Notes: generated by a model from the letters alone, not told the origin. DNA of 64,000 nucleotides from Streptomyces rimosus (GCF_008704655.1 NZ_CP023688.1:8311001-8375000); one strand, 5' to 3'. Shown: positions 8,087-16,634, numbered from the stretch's first letter. Numbers and translations are program-made.

Positions 8087-8695
8087 ATGGCTTCAGGGGA
8101 CGCCGCCGGCGCCAGAGCCGCGGTGCCGGCCGCCCGCCCGTCCGCCACGGCGCGCGAACGCATCCTGGAGACGGCGTACGAGCTGTTCTCCCGGCGCGGC
8201 ATCCGCGCGGTCGGCGTCGACGAGGTCATCGCCCGCTCCCAGGTGGCCAAGGCCACCCTCTACCGCAACTTCCCCTCCAAGGACGAGCTGGTGCTGGAAT
8301 TCCTCCGGTGCCGCGAGCAGCGCTGGACGCTGGGCTACGTGGCGGCCGGCGCGCGGCAGCGGGGCACGTCCCCGGAGGAGCAGCTGCTCGCCGTCTTCGA
8401 CGTGTTCGACGAATGGTTCCGCCGACCCGACTTCGACGCCTGCACCTTCATCAACGTCCTGCTGGAAATGGGCCGGGACCACCCGCTGGGCAGGGCGAGC
8501 ATCGCCCACCTCGAGAACATCCGCGCCTTCGTGCGGTCGCTGGCGGAGGAGGCCGGTCTCCGGGACACCGACGGCTTCGCGCGCTCGTGGCACATCCTGA
8601 TGAAGGGCTCGATCATCTCGGCGGCCGAGGGGGACCGGGAGGCTGCCCGGAGGGCGCAGGGGATGGCCCGGATGCTTATCGAGCAGCATCGCTGA
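8087..8695 (+). CDS. TetR/AcrR-family transcriptional regulator
   Basis: 202 residues from ATG 8087, preceded by CAGGGGGACCC. The N-terminal helix-turn-helix (about residues 20-70) has ERILETAYELFSRRGIRAVG and the recognition helix segment VAKATLYRNFPSKDELV. The C-terminal two-thirds is a helical ligand-binding domain with a single Cys (DACTFINVLLEMG). It is separated by about 220 bases from the divergent P450 gene, which is the natural candidate target. No clear palindrome was found there by eye. Confidence 0.92.
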   Translation: MASGDAAGARAAVPAARPSATARERILETAYELFSRRGIRAVGVDEVIARSQVAKATLYRNFPSKDELVLEFLRCREQRWTLGYVAAGARQRGTSPEEQLLAVFDVFDEWFRRPDFDACTFINVLLEMGRDHPLGRASIAHLENIRAFVRSLAEEAGLRDTDGFARSWHILMKGSIISAAEGDREAARRAQGMARMLIEQHR

Positions 8696-8851
8696 GGTCG
8701 CTGCCGGGGGGCTGACCAGGGGGACGGCGCCGGAGCGGTGCTGAGCTACAGGGCCGGGGCGGCCGTCCGCCGCAGTACAGTGTGCTGCACGCCGAAGTGC
8801 ACCACACGCCACACCGCAGCCCCGCACCCCGACCCCTGGACGGACCGGACC

Positions 8852-9424
8852 GTGACCGACCTCGACCAGCTCACCCAGTCGCTGGCCCGCAACCTCAAGC
8901 ACTGGCGGTCCGAGCGCGGCTACACGCTCGACGCGCTGGCCGCCCGCGCCGGGGTCAGCCGCGGCATGATCATCCAGATCGAGCAGGCCCGGACCAACCC
9001 GAGCGTGGGCACCACCGTCAAGATCGCCGACGCGCTGGGCGTCAGCATCACCACCCTCCTCGACTACGAGCGGGGCCCGGACGTACGGATCGTGGCGCCG
9101 GGGGACGCGGTCCGCATGTGGTCCACCGAAGCGGGCAGCTACACCTCCCTCCTGGTCGGCGGGGAGGCCCCCGGCCCCTTCGAGCTGTGGCAGTGGCGGC
9201 TGATGCCCGGCGAGCAGAGCACCTCCGACCCGCACCCGCCCGGCTCGGTCGAACTGCTCCACGTCACCGAGGGCGAGCTGACACTCGTGGTGGACGGCGT
9301 GGAGCACACCGTGCCCACGGGCGGCGCGGCGACGTTCGAGGCCAAGGTGGCGCACGGTTACCGCAACGACGGCGACCGCCCGCTGGTGATGACGATGGCG
9401 GTCCTCATCCCGCTCACCGGCTGA
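8852..9424 (+). CDS. XRE-family regulator with C-terminal cupin domain
   Basis: 190 residues from GTG 8852. Residues 5-65 form a Cro/C1 helix-turn-helix (LKHWRSERGYTLDALAARAG and SRGMIIQIEQARTNPS). Residues 85-188 form a small cupin barrel with the second-strand motif PGSVELLHVTEGELTLVVDG. This XRE-cupin class (PuuR/SinR-like) usually senses a small metabolite such as an amino acid or polyamine and represses a neighbouring transporter or enzyme. The longer in-frame start at 8738 would add a low-complexity Cys/His-rich leader and is not supported. The adjacent YbaK gene may be its target. Confidence 0.9.
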   Translation: MTDLDQLTQSLARNLKHWRSERGYTLDALAARAGVSRGMIIQIEQARTNPSVGTTVKIADALGVSITTLLDYERGPDVRIVAPGDAVRMWSTEAGSYTSLLVGGEAPGPFELWQWRLMPGEQSTSDPHPPGSVELLHVTEGELTLVVDGVEHTVPTGGAATFEAKVAHGYRNDGDRPLVMTMAVLIPLTG

Positions 9425-9468
9425 GACGGCACACCGTACGATCCGGGCGCCCTGTTAGCTTGGGCCGC

Positions 9469-10047
9469 ATGCCCGTGCCCATGGATGCCTTCGACGTGGT
9501 CCGCCCCGCCCTGGACTGCCTGGACCTGCTGCCCGAACCGGTCGCCGCCGCGCTCCGCGGCTGGCGGGGAACCGTACCGGTCGAGCAGTTCCACTACGTG
9601 GACACCGACCCGGCGATCGCGGACACCGCCGTCCTCGTGGAGCACCACGGCGCGTGGCTCCTGGAACAGTCGGCGAACTGCGTGGTCGTGGCGGGCAAGC
9701 GGGGCGGCGCCGTCACCCTCGCCGCCTGCGTGGTCCTCTCGCACACCCGGGTCGATGTGAACGGGGCGGTACGCCGCCAACTCGGCGCCCGCAAGGCGTC
9801 GTTCGCGCCCATGGACACCGCCGTCGGCGAGACCGGCATGGAGTACGGCGGCATCACCCCGATCGGCCTGCCCGCGGACTGGCCCCTGTTCCTGGACGCC
9901 GCCGTGGCGGACACCCCGTACGTACTGATCGGCAGCGGCGGCCGGCGCGGCAAGCTCATCGTCCCGGGCAAGGCGTTGGGGGAGCTGCCCGGAGCGATGG
10001 TCGTCGAAGGGCTGGGCTGTCCGAAAACAGCCGCGGAAGCGGGCTGA
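9469..10047 (+). CDS. YbaK/EbsC (ProX-like) aminoacyl-tRNA deacylase-family protein
   Basis: 192 residues from ATG 9469. The YbaK fold is recognised from the lysine-containing segment RRQLGARKASFAPMD, then TGMEYGGITPIGLP and a C-terminal GSGGRRGKLIV strand. Members hydrolyse mischarged aminoacyl-tRNAs (Ala-tRNA-Pro, Cys-tRNA-Pro) in the cytoplasm; this one could act on free or tRNA-linked amino acids. It lies 44 bases after the XRE-cupin gene on the same strand. The specificity is not readable from sequence. Confidence 0.85.
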   Translation: MPVPMDAFDVVRPALDCLDLLPEPVAAALRGWRGTVPVEQFHYVDTDPAIADTAVLVEHHGAWLLEQSANCVVVAGKRGGAVTLAACVVLSHTRVDVNGAVRRQLGARKASFAPMDTAVGETGMEYGGITPIGLPADWPLFLDAAVADTPYVLIGSGGRRGKLIVPGKALGELPGAMVVEGLGCPKTAAEAG

Positions 10048-10122
10048 AGGGCGGCTCGCCCCCGCGCTGTGTCCGGTACTGCTGGAACGATGTCCGGCCT
10101 GATGAGCGCCCTGGCCCGAGTG

Positions 10123-10166
10123 TGTCCGGTCGTTGTCCGATTCCTGTCCGGTCGCTGTCCGGAACC
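10123..10166. repeat. Four contiguous 11-bp direct repeats (TGTCCGG units)
   Basis: Units start at 10123, 10134, 10145 and 10156, each beginning TGTCCG; three continue with G, one with A, and the first and third are TGTCCGGTCGT and TGTCCGGTCGC. Two outlying copies of TGTCCGG sit at 10070 and 10091, about three and two turns further away. The array lies 60-104 bases before the XRE/ricin-like gene at 10227. The 11-bp period puts every unit on one face of the helix, as in operators bound by a string of regulator monomers. Confidence 0.75.
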
Positions 10167-10226
10167 GCGCGCAGTTGGCGGGTTCTCGTATAGCCGCACC
10201 GGGCCGGGTGCCCGATCATTCGCGCC

Positions 10227-10865
10227 ATGGACATCAGGGGGAACACGGATCCGGCCGCGGCCCGTGACGTAACGGAGTTTCTCGCCATGCTGCGGGACCT
10301 CAAGGAGCGCCGCGGCCTCACCTACCGGCAGCTCGAACAGCGCGCCGCCGAGCAGGGCGAGGTACTGGCGCGCAGCACCCTCGCGGACGTCCTGGGCGGC
10401 CGGCGGCTGCCACGCCCGGAAGTCCTGGCCGTCTTCGTACGCGCCTGCGGGGAGGGGGAGCGGCTGACGGCCTGGCTGGAGGCCCGCGAGAACGTGGCGG
10501 CACGGGCCCGTAACGCGGTGGGGCCGGCGGGCGAATCCGCGACGGCAACCACCGAAGTGGCGGCGGGTGAACAGGCAACGGCCCCCAGACGCATCGGCCG
10601 CCGCACCCCACTCCTCCTCGCGACGGCAGCCGCCCTCGCCGCGGTGGGCATCACGGCCTGGATGCTGGTCTCCAAGGGTTCCCCTGCGGATTCTGCTTCC
10701 GGCGCGCCTGGGAAGCACGAAGCCACGACCGGAGCCACCACGCCGGACCAGCGGCAGTCCGGGCGCGGCGGCGACGCGGCAACCGGCGCGAAGGCCGGTG
10801 CCCAGCGGGCGGCCCCCGTGGGCTGGATACGGATCCGTCCCGCCGCGGCACCGCTCTCTGCGTGA
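10227..10865 (+). pseudogene. XRE-type membrane regulator, N-terminal part (frameshifted)
   Basis: 212 codons from ATG 10227. Residues 15-70 form a helix-turn-helix (FLAMLRDLKERRGLTYRQLEQ, then LARSTLADVLGGRRLPRPEVL). Residues 125-145 form one transmembrane helix (LLLATAAALAAVGITAWMLV), followed by a Ser/Gly/Ala-rich linker. It stops right after GWIRIRPAAAP, exactly where homologous actinomycete proteins continue into a ricin-like C-terminal domain. That domain is found in the next frame from 10862. Restoring one base near 10851-10856 joins the two parts, so I read this as a frameshifted gene (or a sequencing error). It is preceded by the 11-bp repeat array. Confidence 0.7.
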
Positions 10866-11278
10866 CCGAAGGCCCGGCCCAGGAAGGGCGTTACGACGGC
10901 GTGGTGGCCGTACAGCGGCCGTGCGGCGACGTCGCACCGCAGCGCACCAAGCTGGAACCGGCCGGTGCGCACACCTACCGCATCGCCTGGGTGCACCCCG
11001 ACCCCGCCCGCGGAAAGGGCTGCCTGAAGGCCCTGTCCGGCGGCCCGGCGGACGGACTGCTGGAACCGCGGAACGCCTGCGGCGAGGCGAGCAGCTTCCG
11101 CGTCGAGCGAGAACCGTCCGGTACGGGCGGGGAGCACGGCCGGTACGTCTTCCGCGCCGACGGACAGCGGTGCCTGGGCATAAGGGGCTCCCGTACGGCC
11201 GCGGGCGCCGAAGTCATGCTCCAGCGCTGCACGGGAGGCGCCGCCCAGAAGTTCCTGATTGACACCGCGTCCCAGTAG
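10862..11278 (+). pseudogene. Ricin-B/RICIN-like domain, C-terminal part of the frameshifted regulator
   Basis: 138 codons read from GTG 10862, whose GTGA overlaps the stop of the upstream part. The sequence has a beta-trefoil look: repeated Gly-Cys-Leu blocks (GKGCLKALSGG, GQRCLGIRGSR) and an ending GGAAQKFLIDTA close to the QxW-like end of RICIN domains. In intact relatives this domain lies outside the membrane as the sensor half of an XRE-TM-ricin protein. Alone it has no signal peptide, so as a separate product it would be misplaced. Restart at GTGA could in principle make it as a separate protein. Confidence 0.6.
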
Positions 11279-11837
11279 AGCCGACCGAGCACTGCTAGCG
11301 GACCAGCGGGAGAAAGATCGTGCCGACGATCTCCTCGATCATCTCGGGCCCCGCCGGCCGGAGTCGTCTCGCATGAGCGACCTGGCGGCCGGGGAACCGC
11401 CCGTGCGGAGACGCTCGTTGAGCGGCTTCCCCGGCGGTCCTACCCTGTTAGGGCCTGCCGGGTTCCTGGCAGGGTTGTTCCGGCTGTTCGTCCGGCTGTT
11501 CGTACGGCCGGGTGGCCGGAGACGCTCGCGCAGGTTGCCGGATCCGCGGTTCCAGCAGCGGACGCACGGATCCGGCCGGTGCCCGCCCATCGCAGCGGGG
11601 CACACTCGCAACCCCGGCCACGACGGGCGCGGCACCCGCCCGGGACGTGGAGAGGAGCCGCGTCCCGGGACGCGAGTCCGCCGACCGGCCACGACGCCGC
11701 GCCGGCCCTTCCCGCCCTTCACCGGTACCCGTATGCCGCGGCCTTGCACGCGCGGAGCCGGACGGCCGGGCCGGTCACACGGACCAAGCCATCCGAACCA
11801 CCCCCGCCATGCGGGCTACTCGCCTCATGCACACCCT
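11279..11837. other. Intergenic stretch without a supported gene
   Basis: No open frame here has a good start, codon bias and family resemblance. A small hairpin (AGATCGT/ACGATCT, 11316-11333) lies 38 bases after the ricin-like part and may end its transcript. Around 11470-11510 the words CCGGCTGTTCGT repeat twice. The longest frame (minus strand, 11749 to 11339) is Arg/Pro-rich and looks like noise. Confidence 0.5.
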
Positions 11838-12158
11838 TCACGTCACCGCTGTCCCATTCGGCGCGTCACCGCCCCGATGGTCCTTGGGCTCCGCCGCCGG
11901 GTCCTCCAGCAGGCGCCTGGCCGCCAGCCGCTGGCGCGACAGCATGACGACCAGGGCTTCGGATACGAGGCCGCACGCGGACTGGACTTCACAGGCGGCC
12001 GTGAAAGCGCCCCGGAGGTCGTCGACCTCCAGGCAGCTTCGGGCCCGCACGGCGGCTTGTGTCATCAGCGCGGCGTGCTCGGCGGCGACTTCGTCGAGCG
12101 GCCGCTCGTTCTCGTCCCCGGGCCCGGTGGCAGGCGAATGGTGGTCCTGCAATGTCAT
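11838..12158 (-). CDS. Hypothetical protein, 106 aa
   Basis: The frame from ATG 12158 encodes MTLQDHHSPATGPGDENERP, then a helical central part (EVAAEHAALMTQAAVRARSC, then LRGAFTAACEVQSACGLVSE), then an Arg-rich helix and a polar tail. Three cysteines lie in the helical core. No family is recognised. The start codon sits inside a perfect palindrome (12156-12170), suggesting repressor control. Neither the start nor the reality of the gene is certain: the same frame is open for 85 codons upstream, but that part has poor composition. Confidence 0.5.
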   Translation of the reverse strand: MTLQDHHSPATGPGDENERPLDEVAAEHAALMTQAAVRARSCLEVDDLRGAFTAACEVQSACGLVSEALVVMLSRQRLAARRLLEDPAAEPKDHRGGDAPNGTAVT

Positions 12159-12170
12159 ACCGACGGTATG
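12156..12170. promoter_or_regulatory. Palindrome CATACCG-A-CGGTATG over a start codon
   Basis: A 7-bp perfect inverted repeat with a one-base centre. It covers the ATG of the minus-strand 106-aa gene (12158-12156). The ATACCG/CGGTAT arms resemble TetR-family operators in general form. It may be an operator blocking leaderless or close-start transcription, or it may be chance. Confidence 0.4.
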
Positions 12171-12726
12171 CCCCACGCCTGTTTTCCCTAGACCAGCACT
12201 TCGATGAACGGCCACCGACACGGCCGTACCCATCCGGGCGGTCAGCAGCCGATGCCGGTGCCACAGGGATTCCGGGGGGCGACAGTGCACTGATGTGCCC
12301 CGCGCGTCGGTGAAGAGCGTGTGCCCGTTGCGGGGTGACGGTGCGAAAGGCGCGCTGCGTGCGACCGATGTCCGGGCCACGCAACGCCTCGGCTCGTACG
12401 CTGCCAGTAACACGTGTCAGGCGTGCGGTGTGCCGGGAAGTCTGGTCGGCGTCGGGTGGGCTGTGCCCCGATCAGCGCTCGGAGGATGCCGGTGGATCTT
12501 CATCACGCAGACGCGCCATGCGCCGCCGCCGCGCCCCGGGCCCCGCACGCCGACGTCGCCCCCGTACCGCCGAACGGGACGTACGTGGCTCAGCATCACC
12601 GCCCCCACCGCCCCCACGGGTACCGCAGCGCACCCTCACGCCCCTCGCCTTCCACCCGGCCCCGGTCCGCGCGGGCACGCCGTGCCGACGTCACTCGCCA
12701 TTGCCCGGGGAGAAGAGGTGACGCCC
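12159..12726. other. Intergenic stretch upstream of the STAS gene
   Basis: About 570 bases with no convincing gene. Several long open frames cross it but have poor composition and no recognisable domain. It should hold the promoter of the STAS gene at 12727. An ACACGTGT palindrome at about 12412-12419 is the only notable word. The close ribosome site GAGGTGA is at about 12715-12721. Confidence 0.5.
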
Positions 12727-13083
12727 ATGCGACGGCAGCCGCCGCAGGGCCCTCAGCTGGCCGAACCGTCCGACTCACGCCTGGTCATCGACGTGCAGCG
12801 CACCCCCGACGGCAGCACGGCCCTGCTCCTCACCGGTGAGTTCGACGTCCACACCGTCAACAGCCTCAGCGACACCATCGTCACCCTGATCGAGGCCGGC
12901 TCCCGCTGTCTGCGACTCGACCTGTCCGGCATCACTTGGTGCGACAACGGCAGCCTCTACACCCTCCTCGGCCTGAAGGAAGCCGTACGCGCCGCCGGCG
13001 GATACCTGGCACTGTCCTGGACCAGCTGGCCGGTGGCCCAGGCCATCGCACGCAACCGCCTCTGGCAGTTGCTGCGGCGGTGA
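12727..13083 (+). CDS. STAS-domain anti-sigma factor antagonist
   Basis: 118 residues from ATG 12727, with GAGGTGA six bases upstream (GTG 12718 is an alternative start but contains that site). The STAS domain spans about residues 15-115: LVIDVQRTPDGSTALLLTGEFDVHTV, then LRLDLSGITWCDNGSLYTLLGL, where the Ser of CDNGS sits at the phosphorylatable position of SpoIIAA/RsbV proteins. Such proteins bind anti-sigma factor kinases and release a sigma factor. No anti-sigma kinase gene is adjacent, so the partner is elsewhere in the genome. The gene converges on the sigma-like/CoA-binding gene. Confidence 0.85.
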   Translation: MRRQPPQGPQLAEPSDSRLVIDVQRTPDGSTALLLTGEFDVHTVNSLSDTIVTLIEAGSRCLRLDLSGITWCDNGSLYTLLGLKEAVRAAGGYLALSWTSWPVAQAIARNRLWQLLRR

Positions 13084-13116
13084 CGCGGGAGCGCACGGGC
13101 CGGGCGCCCGCGCCGC

Positions 13117-14691
13117 TCAGCCCAGTCGCGGTATTTCGATGGCCGGGCAGCGGTCCATCACCATGTCGAGGCCGGCTTCTCGGGCCTTGGCGTAGGCGGT
13201 TTCATCGATGACGCCGAGCTGGAACCAGAGGGCTTTGGCGCCGATGGCCATGGCCTCGTCGGCTACGGCGCCGGCCAGTTCGCTGTTGACGAAGACATCC
13301 ACGACGTCGACGGGGAAGGGGATGTCGGTCAGGGTCGGGTAGCCCTGTTCGCCGTGGACGGGCTCGGCTTTGGGGTGGACGGGGACGATGCGCTTGCCGT
13401 AGCGCTGGAGTACGTCTGCTACGCCGTATGCCGCGCGGTTCCGGTTGGTGGACAACCCCACGACCGCCCACGTGTCGCCGGTTTCCTGGAGAATCCTGCG
13501 GATCGTCGCCGGATCGCCGTACACAGCTGCCTCCCGTGGGCGGGGCCGAGGCCCTTCGGATGATGCGGTCGCGTGCAGGCGGCCGTCTGCATCCGACAAC
13601 GTGTGCGAGGGGTGGAAGATTCCCTTCGGGGCCGGTGCGCCGGTGGATCGGGTGGCGCATGCGGGGGCGGTCACGCTGCCCAGGATGAGGCCCGCGGCGA
13701 ACAGGGCTGCCGCCAGGGCGGCACGCGCGGCCCGGGGCGAGCGGAGGCTCAATGCGCTGGTCAAGTGGAGGAAGTGGAGGGAATGGAGGGCTGCGGAGGC
13801 GGGCCTCTTTCGGGGGGTTGGTGGTGGGGATGTGGAGTAGGCGGTCGAGCGGGTCAGTTGTTGTTGCAGGAAGGGCGGGTCCAGGGCCGGTACGGTCACT
13901 GACGCCTTGGTCTTGAGGTAGGAGTCGCCGGGCCACCAGCCCAGCAGCCGGGCGGGCAGCCGTTCACGCAGGCGGGCGTCGAGGTCGGCGACGTCCTCGT
14001 ACACCGCCCGGCACTTCGGGCAGCGGCGGAAGTGCGCCGCGCCGCCCTCGTCCAGCGGCGCCGCCGCGCTCAGCCCCAGCCGGGCCACCGCCTCGCGGCA
14101 CTCCTGGCGGTCCAGCCGCTCCAGATACAGGTCGGTACGGGCCTGGCGCAGCATGGACCGGGCCTGGTCGCAGCTGCCCGGCAGCAGCCGCCGGGGCACG
14201 CCGCTGATCAGTGCCGTCGCCTCCGGGCCGTCCCGCTCCACGACCAGGTGCCACAGCAGGCACCGCGCGGCGGAGGGCAGTCGCCGGAACGCGTCGGCCA
14301 GCTGGTCGTCCTCGCCGATGGGCCAGGCCGCGCCCGCCGCCGTCCAGGCGCGGAAACCGGGCGATAGGGCCCCGGCGGCCCGGTACGAGCGGGCGATCGC
14401 CCCGGTCCGTACGTGGTCCAGCAGTTCCCGCCGCGGGGAGTCGTCGTCGCGCGTTACGACGGACACGGTGGGCGACACGAGCTGCTGGAGCAGCTGGTCG
14501 AAGGTGTAGCCGGTCAGCTCCTGGGCGTCCAGGGACGCGGGCATACAGGCGGCGGCATAGGCGTACACGGCCGCGTAGTGCCGGTGGTACAGCTCCCGGA
14601 AGTGCCCCACCCGGCCTCCGCGTACCGCGCGTATCAGAGCGGCGTCGGGCAGGTCGTGGCGCGGTGGCCGCGGGCCAAGGAGGTCGGGCAC
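13117..14691 (-). CDS. Sigma-like zinc-finger membrane protein fused in frame to a YccU-type CoA-binding protein
   Basis: 524 codons from GTG 14691 (SD-like GAGGGG 7 bases before it). Residues 1-230 resemble a degenerate ECF sigma factor: LIRAVRGGRVGHFRELYHRHY, then QLADAFRRLPSAARCLLWHL and a poor region 4. Then comes a zinc-finger-like HFRRCPKC segment, one membrane helix (AALAAALFAAGLILGSV) and a short linker. The last 135 residues are a complete CoA-binding Rossmann domain (ATIRRILQETGDTWAVVGLS to the end). This domain normally forms a protein by itself, and GTG 13524 here has its own GGGAGG ribosome site. So the two may be separate genes with no stop between them, or a true fusion; both products may be made. 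Confidence 0.7.
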   Translation of the reverse strand: MPDLLGPRPPRHDLPDAALIRAVRGGRVGHFRELYHRHYAAVYAYAAACMPASLDAQELTGYTFDQLLQQLVSPTVSVVTRDDDSPRRELLDHVRTGAIARSYRAAGALSPGFRAWTAAGAAWPIGEDDQLADAFRRLPSAARCLLWHLVVERDGPEATALISGVPRRLLPGSCDQARSMLRQARTDLYLERLDRQECREAVARLGLSAAAPLDEGGAAHFRRCPKCRAVYEDVADLDARLRERLPARLLGWWPGDSYLKTKASVTVPALDPPFLQQQLTRSTAYSTSPPPTPRKRPASAALHSLHFLHLTSALSLRSPRAARAALAAALFAAGLILGSVTAPACATRSTGAPAPKGIFHPSHTLSDADGRLHATASSEGPRPRPREAAVYGDPATIRRILQETGDTWAVVGLSTNRNRAAYGVADVLQRYGKRIVPVHPKAEPVHGEQGYPTLTDIPFPVDVVDVFVNSELAGAVADEAMAIGAKALWFQLGVIDETAYAKAREAGLDMVMDRCPAIEIPRLG

Positions 14692-14888
14692 GGAGAACAC
14701 CCCTCGTTTCCGGTGACGGGCCGCCCGGGGCCGCCGGGGACGCTCGCCGCTCGTACGGGCGCGGCCGGCCGCCGGGCACAGGGGCACGATGGTGCCCCGT
14801 CCGTACCGGCGGACCGCGGAATCTGTCCGGACGGGACAAGAAAAGACGCCGTTCACCGGCCGCTCCCCGCGCCGCATAGGGTGGCCGG

Positions 14889-15509
14889 ATGCAGGAGCAG
14901 TACCGGACTCTCGCGCGCGAGGGTGTTCACGAGATCGAGATCAACAAGTCCCGCTTCATCTGCTCGCTCGCCCCGGTGGCGACCGAGACCGAGGCCCAGG
15001 ACTTCATCGCGCGCGTCCGCAGGGAGCACCCCACCGCGCGGCACAACTGCTTCGCGTACGTCCTCGGGGCCGACGGCGGGGTGCAGAAAGCCAGCGACGA
15101 CGGTGAGCCGGGCGGTACCGCGGGGGTGCCGATGCTCCAGATGCTGGTGCGCCGTGAGGTCCGGTACGTCGTCGCGGTCGTCACCCGCTACTTCGGCGGC
15201 ATCAAGCTGGGCGCCGGCGGCCTGATCCGCGCGTACGGGGGTGTGGTCGGCGAGGCCCTGGACGCGCTGGGCACGGTGACCCGGCAGCGCTTCCGGCTGG
15301 TCACCGTCACGGTCGACCACCAGCGCGCGGGGCGGGTGGAGAACGATCTGCGGACCACGGGGCGCGCGGTGCGCGAGGTGACGTACGGGGCCGACGTACG
15401 GATCGAGGTCGGGCTGCCGGAATCCGACCTGGACGCGTTTCGCGCCTGGCTGGCGGATACGACGGCGGGCACGGCCGGGCTGGAGATGGGCGGGGAGGCG
15501 TACGGGTGA
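14889..15509 (+). CDS. YigZ/IMPACT-family protein
   Basis: 206 residues from ATG 14889. The UPF0029 (IMPACT N-terminal) domain spans residues 10-125: EIEINKSRFICSLAPV, then HNCFAYVLG, the signature SDDGEPGGTAGVPML and RYFGGIKLGAGGLIRAYG. The remaining DUF1949-like domain (about residues 130-200) has the usual ferredoxin-like alternation. The family is nearly universal and is linked to translation control or elongation-factor-like binding, without a settled activity. It is divergent from the sigma-like gene. Confidence 0.95.
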   Translation: MQEQYRTLAREGVHEIEINKSRFICSLAPVATETEAQDFIARVRREHPTARHNCFAYVLGADGGVQKASDDGEPGGTAGVPMLQMLVRREVRYVVAVVTRYFGGIKLGAGGLIRAYGGVVGEALDALGTVTRQRFRLVTVTVDHQRAGRVENDLRTTGRAVREVTYGADVRIEVGLPESDLDAFRAWLADTTAGTAGLEMGGEAYG

Positions 15510-15524
15510 GCGCGTCCCCGGGCC

Positions 15525-16634
15525 TCACCCCCCGACCCGCTCCCTGACCAGCCCCGACAACGTCTCGTACGCCTGCTGCACCAGCGTGTTGCCGGGGCCG
15601 GACGCGCAGTTGGCCAGGGCGACCAGTGCGGTGTCGTGGCGGATGCTGAAGCCCACGAACGCCGTGCAGCCGCGGGTGCCGCCCGAGTGGTGGTAGAGCC
15701 CGGAGCCGTCGGCGCGTGGGCGGATGTTCCAGATCAGGGCGAGCCGCGATGTGCTGCGCGGCAGGACGAGCCGGGGGCGTACGACGTCCTCCAGAGCGGT
15801 GCGCAGCGGAGCCGATGGTACGCCGGTGACGGCCGCGGTTCCCGGGCTGATCAGGGCCTCGGCGAAGGTGAGCAGGTCCTGCGCGCTGGAGCGGACGGCG
15901 CCCGCGCCGGGGAGGCCCGGGATGGCGAACGGCGGCCGGGGGTGGTGGTGCCAGTAGCCGGTGACCTGGGTGGAGCCGGGGGGCGGGCCGGGCGTGGCGC
16001 TGGTGTCGTGCAGGCCGAGGGGCCGCAGGACGCGGGCCGCGAGCAGGTCCTCGTACGGGACGCCGCCGTCCGCGCCGCACAGGGCGTGCCCCAGGACGCC
16101 GGCGCCGAAGTTGGAGTAGTGCACCCGGTCGCCCGGCCGGGACCGCAGCCGGGTACGGGCCAGGGCGCGCAGCACGTCGGCGCGGCCGAAGCCGGCGTAC
16201 GGGTTGGCCATGAGCCGGCCGAGGGCGGAGCGCAGCAGGCCCGGGGGCAGCCGGGGCAGGCCCGAGGTGTGGGTGGCCAGGTGGGTGAGGGTGATCTCCG
16301 TACCGCGAACGGGGACCGAGGTGCCGGGCGGCAGGTGGCGGGCGGCCGGGTCGTGGTGGCCCACGTCGCCGCGGGCCGCCAGCTCGGCGAAGAGCAGCGC
16401 GGTGAACGTCTTGGTGAGCGAGCCGACTTCGAAGCGGGTGGACGGCTCGACCGGCACCCCGCCCCCGAACGCGGTGCTGCCCCGGACGGCGAACGACCGC
16501 TGCCCGCGCCGGTACAGGCCGACGGCGACGGCGCTCGCGCCCGGGGCCGCGGACAGCAGCGCCTCGGGCAGGTCCCGTGCCGGAGGTGGCCCCCAGGCGA
16601 AGGGGACCGTCGCGACGGCCGGTGTCCCGGTCAT
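15525..16634 (-). CDS. Class C beta-lactamase-family serine hydrolase
   Basis: 369 residues from ATG 16634. The fold is that of penicillin-binding/class C enzymes: SxxK in VGSLTKTF, the second motif YSNFG (YxN), and a C-terminal HHSGGTRG in the place of the KTG triad. There is no signal peptide, so it probably acts in the cytoplasm, unlike true beta-lactamases. It is the last gene of a coupled minus-strand operon (its ATGA overlaps the stop of the DUF6895-like gene). In that setting it may hydrolyse a peptide or ester made by the operon rather than give antibiotic resistance. Confidence 0.85.
   Translation of the reverse strand: MTGTPAVATVPFAWGPPPARDLPEALLSAAPGASAVAVGLYRRGQRSFAVRGSTAFGGGVPVEPSTRFEVGSLTKTFTALLFAELAARGDVGHHDPAARHLPPGTSVPVRGTEITLTHLATHTSGLPRLPPGLLRSALGRLMANPYAGFGRADVLRALARTRLRSRPGDRVHYSNFGAGVLGHALCGADGGVPYEDLLAARVLRPLGLHDTSATPGPPPGSTQVTGYWHHHPRPPFAIPGLPGAGAVRSSAQDLLTFAEALISPGTAAVTGVPSAPLRTALEDVVRPRLVLPRSTSRLALIWNIRPRADGSGLYHHSGGTRGCTAFVGFSIRHDTALVALANCASGPGNTLVQQAYETLSGLVRERVGG

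Noticed and set aside
8738..8851. N-terminal extension of the XRE-cupin regulator from ATG 8738
   Set aside because: The added segment is low-complexity and Cys/His-rich; GTG 8852 fits the start of the helix-turn-helix in homologues.
10123..10166. CRISPR array
   Set aside because: The repeats are 11 bases long, contiguous and without spacers; no cas genes are present. The same holds for 21352-21428.
11339..11749. 136-codon minus-strand frame in the 11.3-11.8 kb gap
   Set aside because: Arg/Pro/Gly-rich with repeated RTNSRTNSR-like words, no ribosome site and no family; treated as noise.
15525..16634. Antibiotic-resistance beta-lactamase
   Set aside because: No signal peptide and operon context with unknown proteins; it belongs to the broad class C-like serine hydrolases, most of which are not resistance enzymes.
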